Source: SLRI01 sp964460465 (GTDB taxonomy: Bacteria > Pseudomonadota > Alphaproteobacteria > Geminicoccales > Geminicoccaceae). From it: a stretch of 64,000 nt of DNA. The DNA lies in NCBI GenBank assembly GCA_964460465.1, contig CAYWSB010000002.1, positions 70,921 to 134,920 of the forward strand. Reading direction: 5' to 3'. This document shows positions 45,342 to 54,101 of the stretch, piece by piece (the first letter of the stretch is position 1; each line of letters starts with the position of its first letter). Below the pieces are notes generated by a model, which searched no databases, was not told the DNA's origin, and saw only the letters and a list, made by a program, of their open reading frames with translations. The translations under genes were made by a program, and so were the position numbers.

Positions 45342-46418
45342 ATGAAGACCACCGTCAACTCGATCGACGTGGCCAGGCTGGCCGGCGTCTCGCAGTCGGC
45401 GGTCAGCCGGGTGTTCACGCCCGGTGCAAGCGTCAGCGCCCTGATGCGGCAAAAGGTGATCGCCGCCGCCAATGTCCTCGGCTACCACCCCAATCGCTTG
45501 GCCGGCTCGCTGATTACCCAGCGCTCGCGGCTGATCGGCATTGCCATCGGCTATCTCGGCAACTTCTTCTACCCGCTGGCGGTCGAGAGCCTGGCGCGAC
45601 GGCTGCGCCGCGCCGGCTACCACACCATGATGTTCTTCACCGAGCCGCAGGAGGCGGCGGACGCCACGGTCGAGGCCTTCCTGCAGTATCGGGTCGAGGG
45701 CGTGATCCTGGCCTCGGTGGCGCTCTCGTCGGACTGGGTGAGCGCCTGTTCGCGTGCCGGCGTGCCGGTCATACTTTTCAACCGCTTCCAGGACGATCCG
45801 CGTGTCTCGATGGTCGGCATCGACGGTGCGGCCGGTGCCCGGGTCATCGGCGACTTCCTGGTCCGGGGCGGACACCGGCGCATCGCGTATGTCGGCGGGG
45901 TGGAGGACACGTTGACCCAGCGCGACCGCGAGGCCGGCTTCCGCCAGGCGCTGGCTGCGCACGGCATGCCCCTCTTCGACCGCGCGATCGGCCAGTTCGA
46001 GACCGAGCCAGCGCGGCTCGCCGCCCGCCAGCTCTTCGACCGCCCGGCCGAGGAGCGCCCCGATGCCGTCTTCGCCTGCAGCGACCAGATGGCGCTCGCC
46101 GTCATCGACGTCGTCCGCCACGAGCTCGGCCTGCGGGTGCCGGAGGATGTCTCCGTCGTCGGCTTCGACGACGTGCCGCAGGCCGGCTGGCCGGCCTACG
46201 ACCTCACCACCTTCCACCAGGACGTCGACACCGTGGTCGAGGCGGTGAGCGAGGTGCTGCTCGAACGGATCGCCAGGCCGGAGGCGCCGCCGCGCCGCGT
46301 GCTGATGCCGGGCTCGCTGGTGGTGCGCGGGTCGGCCAGGGTGCCGGCCGACTGGCCGAAGCCTCCGGGCACGGCGGGCGAGCCGTGGTTCGCTGACGAC
46401 TCGCTCACGCTTCGCTGA
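45342..46418 (+). CDS. LacI-family transcriptional regulator
   Basis: 358 residues. The LacI helix-turn-helix with hinge (VNSIDVARLAGVSQSAVSRV, then ANVLGYHPNRLAGSL) precedes a periplasmic-binding-protein-like sensor domain (RSRLIGIAIGYLGNFFYPLA, YRVEGVILASVALSS, DAVFACSDQMALAVID, SVVGFDDVPQAGWPAYDLTT). ATG at 45342 has GAGGCAGG upstream. No intact transporter or catabolic operon adjoins it on the plus strand, since the next 5 kb are degenerate, so its targets are probably elsewhere or lost. Confidence 0.92.
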   Translation: MKTTVNSIDVARLAGVSQSAVSRVFTPGASVSALMRQKVIAAANVLGYHPNRLAGSLITQRSRLIGIAIGYLGNFFYPLAVESLARRLRRAGYHTMMFFTEPQEAADATVEAFLQYRVEGVILASVALSSDWVSACSRAGVPVILFNRFQDDPRVSMVGIDGAAGARVIGDFLVRGGHRRIAYVGGVEDTLTQRDREAGFRQALAAHGMPLFDRAIGQFETEPARLAARQLFDRPAEERPDAVFACSDQMALAVIDVVRHELGLRVPEDVSVVGFDDVPQAGWPAYDLTTFHQDVDTVVEAVSEVLLERIARPEAPPRRVLMPGSLVVRGSARVPADWPKPPGTAGEPWFADDSLTLR

Positions 46419-46469
46419 CGCGCCCCTGCGAAATACCGCCCGACGGACCGCAAGCGACGGGAGTGGGCG

Positions 46470-47135
46470 ATGCAGACGGGACTGCTGTGCGAGAACGGCT
46501 TCTTCCGGCGGCGCCATCCGGAGCTGGCTTGAGGGTTTCCCGCTCGAGCTTGTAGCCAGCGCCGTTGCCCCGGCAGCGCTGGTGGACCACGCCCGCCGGC
46601 AGGGGCGGACGCCTGCGCTGCCGCTGGTGGCGCACGCTGGCCCTTGGGCGAACTGGCGCCGGGGCTGCGGCGCTGCCGGCTGGCGGTTCCCGACAGCCGC
46701 TGGTTGCTGATCGACGCGGGCTTCTGCCTCGAGCGCCTGACCGAGGCCTTCCAGCTCGGCTTCGACGGCCATGAGGTTGGCACGCCCTCGCGCGACGGCC
46801 TGGTCGCTGCCGCCCGGTTGCTCGCCGCCGGTGGCAAGGCGTTCTCGGTCGAGCTCGTGCGGCTCCCGTGCCGGCCGCCGCCCGCCCTGCGCCTCGCCGC
46901 CGTCGCTGGCCGCGCCGACGGGCTCATGCCGTGCGAGCGGGCGGTGGCCGACTGCCTCGGCCCCGGCCTCGCCGACATGGAGATCGCCACGGCGCTGGGC
47001 CTCAGCCAGACCACCGTGGCGACCCACCTCAAGGCCATCCGCCGGAGGCTGGACCTCGCCAACCGCACCCAGATCGCCCTTTGGACCGCGCGTGCGGGCC
47101 ACCATGCGGCAAAGAGCCGCGCGGCCGGTGTCTGA
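46470..47135 (+). pseudogene. LuxR-type HTH regulator gene with two frameshifts
   Basis: ATG 46470 opens a frame (MQTGLLCENGFFRRRHPELA) that stops at TGA 46530-46532. Coding character continues one base over (EGFPLELVASAVAPAALVDH to about 46640), then returns to the first frame (LGELAPGLRRCRLAVPDSRW to 47135). The last 70 residues are a recognisable LuxR/GerE helix-turn-helix: MPCERAVADCLGPGLADMEI, ATALGLSQTTVATHLKAIRR, RLDLANRTQIALW. A +1 followed by a -1 indel would restore one 220-residue protein. As it stands only an internally initiated HTH fragment (from TTG 46644) could be made. Confidence 0.65.
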
Positions 47136-47159
47136 GCGGGCGGTGGGCCGAGCTTCGGC

Positions 47160-47884
47160 TCAGTTGCCGAGGGCGATCTGCGGGAAGTTGCCGAGGCGCC
47201 CGCCGAAGTGGACGCCGAAGCCGCCCCGCGGTGGCGCGGTGACGCGGTGACGCTCATGACGTACTCGACCCCTGGCCCGTTGATCCGCTCCATGACGAAA
47301 AGGCTGTTGAGGGTGGGCTGGATCGCCTGCGTCAGCTCGCAGGGCGGCTCCGCGGCGGGCGCGCAGGCGCTGGCCGTCACACGACGACGTAGCAGTTCTA
47401 CCTCCACCGCGTCGGCGCCGAATTAGCCGGCGGTCGGGTCGACGCACCTCGCCCCCTTCTTCACCGGTGCTGCGCCGACGAAGAACTTCCGGATGGCGCC
47501 GTTTGCGACGACCGGTGTGGGTGCGAGGAGCTGCAGGTGGCTCGCCCCGTGGTCGGGCGTCGCCCAGCCCCAGACGCTCTGCAGGCTCCAGAGTTGGAGC
47601 CACTCGGCGAGGGCGGCGTTGGTCGGCGCGCCGGCGATCGGGCAGGCGCCGGACGGCGGGTTGACGTCACGCAGCGCAATCCGGCACGCCGCGAGAAGCT
47701 GCGAGGTGGCGCCGGTATCGCGCTCCGCCGCCGTCGGCACGGCGAGGTCGATCGCCTCGGCGTACTCGTCCGCCAGGCCGGACGCAGCGACGGCGCTGAT
47801 CGCGAGAGCGGCAAGCGCCGCGCTCGCCCGCTGGAGGATCGAGGCTGCCTGTCGCTAGCTGTGGTCGTGGTTATGGATGCGCAT
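47160..47884 (-). pseudogene. Degenerate secreted-protein gene with in-frame stops
   Basis: ATG at 47884 has AAGGAAAG upstream and reads MRIHNHDHS before an in-frame TAG (47857-47855). The same frame then gives a signal-peptide-like run (ASILQRASAALAALAISAVA) and LADEYAEAIDLAVPTAAERD through KFFVGAAPVKKGARCVDPTA, ending at TAA 47425-47423. The frame resumes as VEVELLRRRVTASACAPAAE and NSLFVMERINGPGVEYVMSV. Near 47240 a frameshift leads into PRGGFGVHFGGRLGNFPQIA, ending TGA 47162. No family recognised. It could be one gene or two; it is clearly not translatable as a whole. Confidence 0.5.
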
Positions 47885-48057
47885 CACGTGTCTTTCCTTT
47901 TCGCTTGCGCGGGGCGCCGGTCATCGACGCGCAACCAGAGGCCAGGACGACGGCGGGTCGGCCGGCCGGCTGGCACGGGGGAGGCTCCCCACGAACGGGC
48001 GGCGGCTCCTCAGGTAGGGAAAGTTGGCGGGGGTGGAGCGGCTCAGAGGAAGCCGCT

Positions 48058-48942
48058 TCAAGCGATGGCGATCAGCGGCGTGTCGCGCAGCGACGGCATG
48101 GGAAAGACGTTGTCGAGAAGCGGCGGCAGGCTGAAGCCGGGCTCCAGCCGCTGCAGCCGGCGCAGCAGGTCGGCCGCACCCGAGTCGTCGCGCTGGTGGT
48201 GGCGGAGTGCCGCCAGAAAGCGCAGCGCCGGCTCGTAAAGAGGGGCGCGGTCGTGGCCGAGCGTGGCGAAGCGGCTGGCCTCGGCATAGGGGCCGCAGCG
48301 CAGCGCGCCGGCAGGTGGAGCGCCCATGGCCGCCGTGCCGCCCTGGGACACGTCGGCAGCGCCGAACTGGGCGACGCGCCCGGCAGCCTCGGTAGCCATA
48401 AGGTCGCCCAGGATCCACCCCTACGTGCTCGTGGCCGCGGCGGGCGCCAGGAGCAGGATCGACTGCGACTTGGCCGCAAACCGCCACGTGGGCGGTGGAG
48501 CCGTCTCCAGACTGGCGGCGAAGGCTTGGCACCCCTTGCGGATCCAGTCCTCGGATTCGGGATCGGCGATGTCGAACCTGGCCGTCAGCTCGGGCGGGCT
48601 ATCGTCGAGCTCCCAGTCTTCCGGCCCGGGCGCGAGCATCACTCGGACCTGTGCCGGATCGAGACCGAGCCAGCCGCCCTCCGCGACGAGGCAGCTTCGC
48701 CATGGACTGAGGGTCGCGCGTAGCTCGCTCAGGGTGGTGCGCAGGCTGGCCGTGCCCTGCTCGGGCGGGCTTTCGCTCCAGAGCTTGTCTTGCACCGAGG
48801 CGCGCGGCCGCCGGTGGTCGGGTGCGATGCCGGGCAGGAGCAGCAACGCCACCGCCTTGGCCGGGCGAATGTGCGGCGGCCGCCCGCTCGCGTGCAATCG
48901 AACAGGGGCCGCCAGCCCCAGCTCCAGCAACGGCCGTTGCAT
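48058..48942 (-). pseudogene. SARP/BTAD-type regulator gene with in-frame stop and internal loss
   Basis: From ATG 48942 (AAAGGCAG upstream) the frame encodes a SARP-like DNA-binding region: PPHIRPAKAVALLLLPGIAP, QDKLWSESPPEQGTASLRTT, LSELRATLSPWRSCLVAEGG, WLGLDPAQVRVML. It then enters SILLLAPAAATST and meets TAG at 48423-48421. The same frame continues with GWILGDLMATEAAGRVAQFG and a helical TPR-like C-terminus, YEPALRFLAALRHHQRDDSG and RRLQRLEPGFSLPPLL, ending at 48058. Full-length relatives are usually more than 550 residues; here about 294 codons remain, so a central segment also appears deleted. Confidence 0.65.
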
Positions 48943-49005
48943 TGGCGCTGCCTTTCGGCGCGACGGTGAAACTGGCCCATGATACTCTAAATCATATTTC
49001 GTTCG

Positions 49006-49898
49006 ATGTCTGGCTTTCCCCAAAGCAATTCGTCCATCACGTGCGCTGATGCTTCGCCGCGACTATTGGCTTCGGGCGCAGGACAGAAGGAGCGGCCGGT
49101 CCCGCTCGCCAATGTCGCGAGTGTCGCCAAAGTGGCGAACGTAGCCAATGTCGCCAATGTGGCCAATGTTGCGAACGTGGCGAACGTCGCCGCCGGCGGC
49201 GGCATGGCTGCGGAAGCTGCGCTGGCGACCGCCCGCGGCGCCCTGCTCAGGGTCGAGGCGGTCACGGCCGACGCCACACCAGAGCGGCTCGCGGCCACGG
49301 GCACGCTCCTCGACCGGCTGGAACGGCTCGACGACGAGTGGCGCGGGGCGGTGCTGCTGCGGCGGCTGCTCTCGACCCTGCTGCTGCTCGGTCTCGCACA
49401 GAGCGTCGCCGCCACGGTGGCCCGGGAGCTGAAGATCGCTTTCGACCTGCCGCGGCCGATCGAGCTCGCCAGTCGCCTGCAGCCGGTGATCGCGATGCCG
49501 ACCCATGGTATCTGGCCGAGCGGCCACGCCACCGGCGCCTACTGCCTTGCGGTGCTGCTAGCCGGGCTGAGCGACGGGGCAGTGGCCGGCGCTTCGCCGA
49601 CGCCGCACGGATCGCCGTCAACCGCGCCGTGGCCGCCCTGCACTACCCGGTCGCCAGTGCCGCCGGAGACCTGCTCGGTCTCGCACTGGACGAGCATCTG
49701 ACGGCGCTGTGCGAGGGCGGCACCCTTCGACTGCAGCGGTTCGAAGGGGCCGCTTTTCGTGGCGATTTCCACCATGCGGTGGTCGACGCCCTGCTGGCCG
49801 CCGGCGACGTCCCCGCCGCCGCGCCGTTGGTCCCAGGGCCCGATCCGCTGCTGGCTGCGATTTGGGCCCGCGCCCGGGCCGAGTGGCGGGACGGCTGA
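49006..49898 (+). pseudogene. PAP2/vanadium-haloperoxidase-like gene, frameshifted, with A-x-V repeats
   Basis: The first frame (ATG 49006) contains a nine-unit A-x-V repeat, a helical segment, and PAP2 motifs K-x6-RP (KIAFDLPRP) and PSGH (MPTHGIWPSGHATGAYCLAV). Near 49595 the similarity moves to another frame: FADAARIAVNRAVAALHYPV, then ASAAGDLLGLALDEHLTALC, ending TGA 49898. The third PAP2 motif R-x5-H-x3-D is seen as R, H but Ala in place of Asp. The protein is therefore split by one indel and has lost the relay aspartate. It is divergent from the dead SARP gene and precedes a dead subtilase gene. Confidence 0.65.
49108..49188 (+). repeat. Nine tandem 9-nt repeats encoding Ala-x-Val
   Basis: Nine consecutive 9-base units of the form GC(C/G)-A(A/G)N-GT(N) encode ANV ASV AKV ANV ANV ANV ANV ANV ANV. 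Synonymous third positions vary between units (GTC, GTG, GTA, GTT; GCC, GCG; AAT, AAC), so the array is not a fresh DNA slippage product: the peptide pattern is better conserved than the DNA. Confidence 0.85.
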
Positions 49899-49920
49899 TG
49901 CGTTGGAGCGGGCCGCGCGC

Positions 49921-51358
49921 GTGACCGGTGCTGGTGCGCCGACGCCGGTCGGGCTGCTGCGCACGGTGCCGGCGGACGAGGAACCACTTCGGGTCGATCC
50001 GCTGCCGCCTGCCGGCGACCGGGCTGCCAGCCTGCCGACGCTGCTCGGCCCCGACGAGGTGGCGGTGCCGATCCTCCTGCCGCCGGACGTGACCAACCCG
50101 GCACTGGCAAGCGCCAGCCGCGGCGGCGGCCTGCATCTCGACGACCCACCCCTGTGGCCGGACACGGTGTTCGTCACTGTCCTCGACGCGGCAATCGCCT
50201 TCGCCCACGATCGCCTTTACCGGCGTGTCGACGGGCGGTTGGCGGACGCGGACCGACCGGCTGTGGCTGCAGGGGGCGGCGTTCGCCGATCCGGCCGGTG
50301 CGCTGCCCTACGGCCGCGACTTCGACGCCGCCGTGATCGACGCATTGTTCGCGGCGCACGCCCGCGGCGCGGGCATCGACGAGGAGGCGCTCGACCGGGA
50401 CCCGCGGCGCGGGCTGGTGCGCGCCGACGGCGCGCCGCGCCGGGGCGTGCTGCGGCAGGCGAGCCACGGCACGGCGGTGCTCGACCTCGCGGCCGGCCTT
50501 GCGGCCGCCGATCTGACGGGCGACCGGCGTGTCGCTCCGCCCTGCAGTTCGTCGTACCCACCGGCGACCATCGCCTCACCCGTAGCCGGGCGGTGCTCGA
50601 TGCCCGGCACGGTGCCCACGTGGCCCTGGGCTGGCGCATCCCGCAGGACGACGGCAAGGCGAATTTCGTCGAGCTATGGGGACCGAAGGCCGAGCGGCCG
50701 CCGGCCACCACGGCGCTACGCGCCCTGCTCACCCCGCCCGGTGGCGGGCCATCCACCGGCCACGACGCACCGCCTTCGACGCCCTGCACGACCTCGTCGA
50801 CAGCAAGCGCCTGCTCGCACGTGTCTACCACCGCTGGGTGCCGCAGGCCCCGGAGTGCAGCGACGCTGGCGAGTCCGGGCGCGCCCGGATCAGCGTCTGA
50901 CGCCACCCACCGTCTCGGTCGACGGCAAGGCGGGCGTGGCGCTGCCGGGGCGCCGCTCGCCGTCGACGTCTTCGTCCAGCGCCACGAAAGCCTGCCCGAA
51001 CATAGCAGCGGCGACCACCAGTCGCAGGTTGCGCATCCGGCCTATCGGGCGCACGATCCGGCGGGCGCGCAAAATCAGCATCTTCGCCACCGGGGGGACC
51101 GCCATGACCGTCGGTGGCCGCTATGCCGGGACCGACTGGGAGGTGCCGTATTCCGGTCTGCCGCGGGCAGGCCACCCGTCGCGACCCGATGCTCTCCTGC
51201 CGGACGAGCGCACGCGCAGCAGGGCGCGGTTCACCGCCGCCGGCACCAGCCTGGCGGCTGCGGCCGTCACTGGGATCGTCGCCCGGCTGCTGATCGCGGA
51301 GCCCCTGGCCTCACCCGTGGCTTGCGTCTTAGCAGTGGAGCGCTGTCGCCTCGACTGA
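49921..51358 (+). pseudogene. S8 subtilase-family gene with multiple frameshifts
   Basis: Pieces of one subtilisin-like protein lie in different frames. Frame 1 from GTG 49921 has DTVFVTVLDAAIAFAHDRLY with the catalytic-Asp codon at 50185. Frame 2 holds DRLWLQGAAFADPAGALPYG and the His motif RQASHGTAVLDLAAG (codon 50465). Frame 1 again gives ALQFVVPTGDHRLTRSRAVL, WRIPQDDGKANFVELWG. Frame 3 gives AFDALHDLVDSKRLLARVYH, and frame 1 APLAVDVFVQRHESL. Frame 2 then ends with TGGTAMTVGGRYAGTDWEVP and the Ser motif AAGTSLAAAAVTGIVARLL (codon 51248). At least five indels are needed to join them, so the gene is dead. Confidence 0.7.
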
Positions 51359-51365
51359 GCCGCCG

Positions 51366-52229
51366 CTACTCGATATCCTCGAGCTCGTCGTGGATCGCGG
51401 CGATGAGTTCCTGGCGGCGCAACGCCGGTGCGCCCAGCCGGTCGGCCATCGCCAGCGCCAGGAGCCGGAGCATGCTGGTCGCGGTCGTGTGCGAGACGCC
51501 GAGCCCGTTGCCGGCGAGATCCGCACCCATGACGTGGCAACAGATCGGCAGAGCACCCAGCCTGGCAAAGCGCTCGCGGCTGGTGGGGTCGGTCACGGCC
51601 ACGATCTCGACCCGGCTGGTCCGCGCCCAGCAGAGAATAGCGCGGAGCGGCCGCTGCGCCGGGCGGAAGGCGGTGACGAGCAGCGCGTCGCGCGGCCCGA
51701 GCATCGCCAGGTCCTCGGCCCAGCCGCCGGCCCGCCCGGCCAGCAGGTGCACCTCGGGTCTGAGCCGGCTGATGAGTTGGCGGGCGTGGCGGGCGAGGCC
51801 GTCCTCGAGCCCGAGGCCCAGGACCCAGAGCTTGGGCGCCTGGACGAGCTTCCGCGCCGCCTCGGCGAGCCGGTCGGAGGCCAGCTCCTCGAAGGTGCGG
51901 GTCAGGTTGGCGAGCTCGGCCTGGAGGTGGTCCGCGGCAAGGCTCGCCGGCCGCTTGCGGCCGATCGGCACCGCCGTGTGGTGGACCGGGGCGGTGCGAT
52001 TGCGCTCCTCCCGCGCCTGCAGGCGGACCTCGGTGAAGTCGGCGTAGCCGAGGCTCTTGAAGAGCCGGGCGGCGGTCGTCTTCGAGACCCCCGCCATGGC
52101 GGCGAGCTCTGTCGCCGAGTGGATCAGCACGTCGTCGGTACGCTCCACCAGCAGCGATGCCAGCTTCTGCTCGCTCGGGGAGAGCTGCTCGAAGCGGTCC
52201 TGGATGCGCAACGCCAGCCTCGCCGCCAA
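51366..52229 (-). CDS. MurR/RpiR-family transcriptional regulator
   Basis: 287 residues. The N-terminal HTH_6 domain (LSPSEQKLASLLVERTDDVL, then SATELAAMAGVSKTTAARLF and KSLGYADFTEVRLQAREE) precedes a C-terminal SIS sugar-phosphate-binding domain (APKLWVLGLGLEDGLARHAR, RDALLVTAFRPAQRPLR, VEIVAVTDPTSRERFARLG). The start is TTG at 52229 with GGGAG upstream. It is divergent from the cyclo-ligase/ABC importer operon, and a perfect palindrome lies in the shared promoter region, so it probably represses that operon and itself. Confidence 0.9.
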   Translation of the reverse strand: MAARLALRIQDRFEQLSPSEQKLASLLVERTDDVLIHSATELAAMAGVSKTTAARLFKSLGYADFTEVRLQAREERNRTAPVHHTAVPIGRKRPASLAADHLQAELANLTRTFEELASDRLAEAARKLVQAPKLWVLGLGLEDGLARHARQLISRLRPEVHLLAGRAGGWAEDLAMLGPRDALLVTAFRPAQRPLRAILCWARTSRVEIVAVTDPTSRERFARLGALPICCHVMGADLAGNGLGVSHTTATSMLRLLALAMADRLGAPALRRQELIAAIHDELEDIE

Positions 52230-52250
52230 GTGCCGTTCTCCCGCGCTTCA

Positions 52251-52277
52251 GAAACGATCGTTTCCGTATTGCCAATA
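52251..52277. promoter_or_regulatory. Palindromic operator candidate for the RpiR regulator
   Basis: GAAACGATCGTTTC (52251-52264) is a perfect 14-bp palindrome, followed immediately by TATTG-C-CAATA (52267-52277). Both lie in the 112-bp gap between the divergent regulator and importer operon, 22-48 bp from the regulator start. RpiR-family proteins commonly bind such GAAA/TTTC-type palindromes. Confidence 0.6.
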
Positions 52278-52341
52278 TCGGGAACAGATGTCACCGTCCG
52301 ATCCGACACCCTGCTGCCGGACGAGAAAGAGCCTCAGCCCG

Positions 52342-53088
52342 ATGACCGCAACCAGGATCGTGCGCGAGCGCATCTGGAGCCGCCTCAAGGCCGTGGCGCT
52401 GCCGGATTCCCGCTTCCACCTCGACTTCGCCAGCGTGATCCCGGACTTTCAGGGCAGCGATGTCGCCGCCAGCCGGATCAACGCGCTGTCGGTCTATCGG
52501 GACGCGGCCTACGCCTTCGTCACCCCCGACAACTGCCTCACTGAGTTTCGGCGGCAGGTGCTCGAGGCCGGCAAGACCATGGTCGTCTCGACCTACGGCA
52601 TCTATCGCGGCTTCTTCCTGCTCGAGCCCGGCATGGTGCCCTCGGGCCAGGCCCGCTTCGCCGCCTGGCTCGACGGGCTCGAGTATTTCGGCCGGCCGAT
52701 CACGCTCGAGGAGATCGCGCGGCGCGGCCGCTTCGATCTCATGGTCACCGGCGCGTCGGCGGTGTCGCTCGACGGGGTCCGTTTCGGCAAGGGCCACGGC
52801 TTCTTCGACCTCGAATGGGGGATGTTCACCGATCTCGGTCTCGCCGACGAGCGGACGCCGGTCGTGGCCTGCGTGCACGACGTCCAGGTGGTCGAGGACA
52901 AGCTCTACCCGAGCCCGACCGACATCCTGGTCGACCTGATCGCCACGCCCACTCGCCTGATCGAGGTGAACCGGACCGCCCCCCGGCCGCGCGGGGTCAA
53001 GTGGGAGCTGCTCGAGCCCGAGCAGATCGCCGCCACCCCGCCGCTGCAGGAACTGCAGAAGATGCGCGGCCTCGAGGCCCGCGGCTGA
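52342..53088 (+). CDS. 5-formyltetrahydrofolate cyclo-ligase family protein
   Basis: 248 residues resembling the NagB/RpiA-like 5-FCL fold: RIVRERIWSRLKAVALPDSR, GSDVAASRINALSVYRDAAY, LMVTGASAVSLDGVRFGKGH, GFFDLEWGMFTDLGL. The G-x-G-K-G-(H/Y)-x-D core is present. It is longer than true 5-FCL (about 190 residues), so another substrate is possible; such divergent homologues often travel with cofactor-precursor importers. ATG at 52342. It is the first gene of a four-gene operon with an NMT1-type ABC importer, controlled by the divergent RpiR regulator. Confidence 0.75.
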   Translation: MTATRIVRERIWSRLKAVALPDSRFHLDFASVIPDFQGSDVAASRINALSVYRDAAYAFVTPDNCLTEFRRQVLEAGKTMVVSTYGIYRGFFLLEPGMVPSGQARFAAWLDGLEYFGRPITLEEIARRGRFDLMVTGASAVSLDGVRFGKGHGFFDLEWGMFTDLGLADERTPVVACVHDVQVVEDKLYPSPTDILVDLIATPTRLIEVNRTAPRPRGVKWELLEPEQIAATPPLQELQKMRGLEARG

Positions 53089-53120
53089 TCGTCGATCCAC
53101 CCAACGCCAGGAGAGCCCAG

Positions 53121-54095
53121 ATGCGCCTCGCCCCGACCCGCCGCTCCTTCATGGCCGGCTCCATGGCCACCGCCGGCCTCGCCCTCGGCCCTGCACGCCG
53201 GGCCTTCGCCAAATCGCCGCTGACCATGCAGGCGGCCTGGATCAACGACGCCGAGTTCATGGGCTACTTCATCGCCCTCGACGAGGGCTGGTACGAGGAG
53301 GTCGGGCTCGACCTCACCTACCTGCCGGGCGGCCCCGACGTGATCCCGGAAAGCTCGCTCCTGGCCGGCCGCGCCGATCTGGCGCTGACCACGCCGGACA
53401 CGACGATCAAGGCGATCGTCGACCAGGGGGCGCCCTTCAAGATCATCGGGGCACAGTACCAAAAGAACCCGATCGGCGTGGTCAGCCTGGTCGAGAACGG
53501 CATCAACGGGCCCAGGGACCTGATCGGCCGGACGCTCGCGGTCCCGCCGGTCAACACCATCTCGGTCGAGGCGATGCTCAAGCTCAACGACATCGACCCC
53601 GGCGACGTGCGCATCGTGCCCTATGCCTACGATCCCACCCCGCTGATCTCGGGCGAGATCGACGCCTCGATCGATTTCACCACCAACGTGCCCTACACGA
53701 TCGAGCAGGCCGGCAAGGCCGCGACCTCGTTCCTGCTCTTCGACCACGGCTTCACCATCTACAACGACACCGTCGTGGTCATGGAGGAGACCCTGGCGAC
53801 CAAGCGGGCCGAGCTCGTCGCCTGGCTGCGGGCCAGCCGTCGCGGCTGGGTCGAGAACTTCGTCGATCCCACCGCTTGGCCGCCGCGCTTCGCCGACACC
53901 TGGTTCCAGGGCACCGGCCGGACCATCGCCAACGAGATCTTCTTCAACGAGGCGCAGCAGCCGCTGATGGAACACGCCGACGGCTTCTTCGCCATGACCG
54001 AGGAGGCCATCGCGGCCAATCTCCAGGCGCTGGCCGAGATCGGCATCGAGGGCAGCCGGGAGATGTTCGACACCACACTGCTCGAGGAGATCTGA
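53121..54095 (+). CDS. ABC transporter substrate-binding protein, NMT1/THI5-like
   Basis: 324-residue periplasmic binding protein with Tat-type leader (PTRRSFMAGSMATAGLALG). NMT1/SsuA-like features: MQAAWINDAEFMGYFIALDE, GWYEEVGLDLTYLPGGPDV, LAGRADLALTTPDTTIKAIV, and FNEAQQPLMEHADGFF. The family includes binding proteins for thiamine precursors (ThiY), riboflavin (RibY), sulfonates and nitrate. AGGAGAG precedes ATG 53121. It is encoded with its own ATPase and a fused permease. Confidence 0.9.
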   Translation: MRLAPTRRSFMAGSMATAGLALGPARRAFAKSPLTMQAAWINDAEFMGYFIALDEGWYEEVGLDLTYLPGGPDVIPESSLLAGRADLALTTPDTTIKAIVDQGAPFKIIGAQYQKNPIGVVSLVENGINGPRDLIGRTLAVPPVNTISVEAMLKLNDIDPGDVRIVPYAYDPTPLISGEIDASIDFTTNVPYTIEQAGKAATSFLLFDHGFTIYNDTVVVMEETLATKRAELVAWLRASRRGWVENFVDPTAWPPRFADTWFQGTGRTIANEIFFNEAQQPLMEHADGFFAMTEEAIAANLQALAEIGIEGSREMFDTTLLEEI

Positions 54096-54101
54096 GCCCT
54101 G

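Noticed and set aside
47857..48423. TAG reassignment (amber readthrough) as a system feature
   Set aside because: Frameshifts and a TAA occur in the same small region and other genes look normal, so decay is the simpler explanation; kept only as a low-interest finding.
49108..49188. CRISPR-like or regulatory direct repeat array
   Set aside because: Units are 9 nt without spacers, lie in a coding frame and vary at synonymous sites, so this is a peptide repeat.
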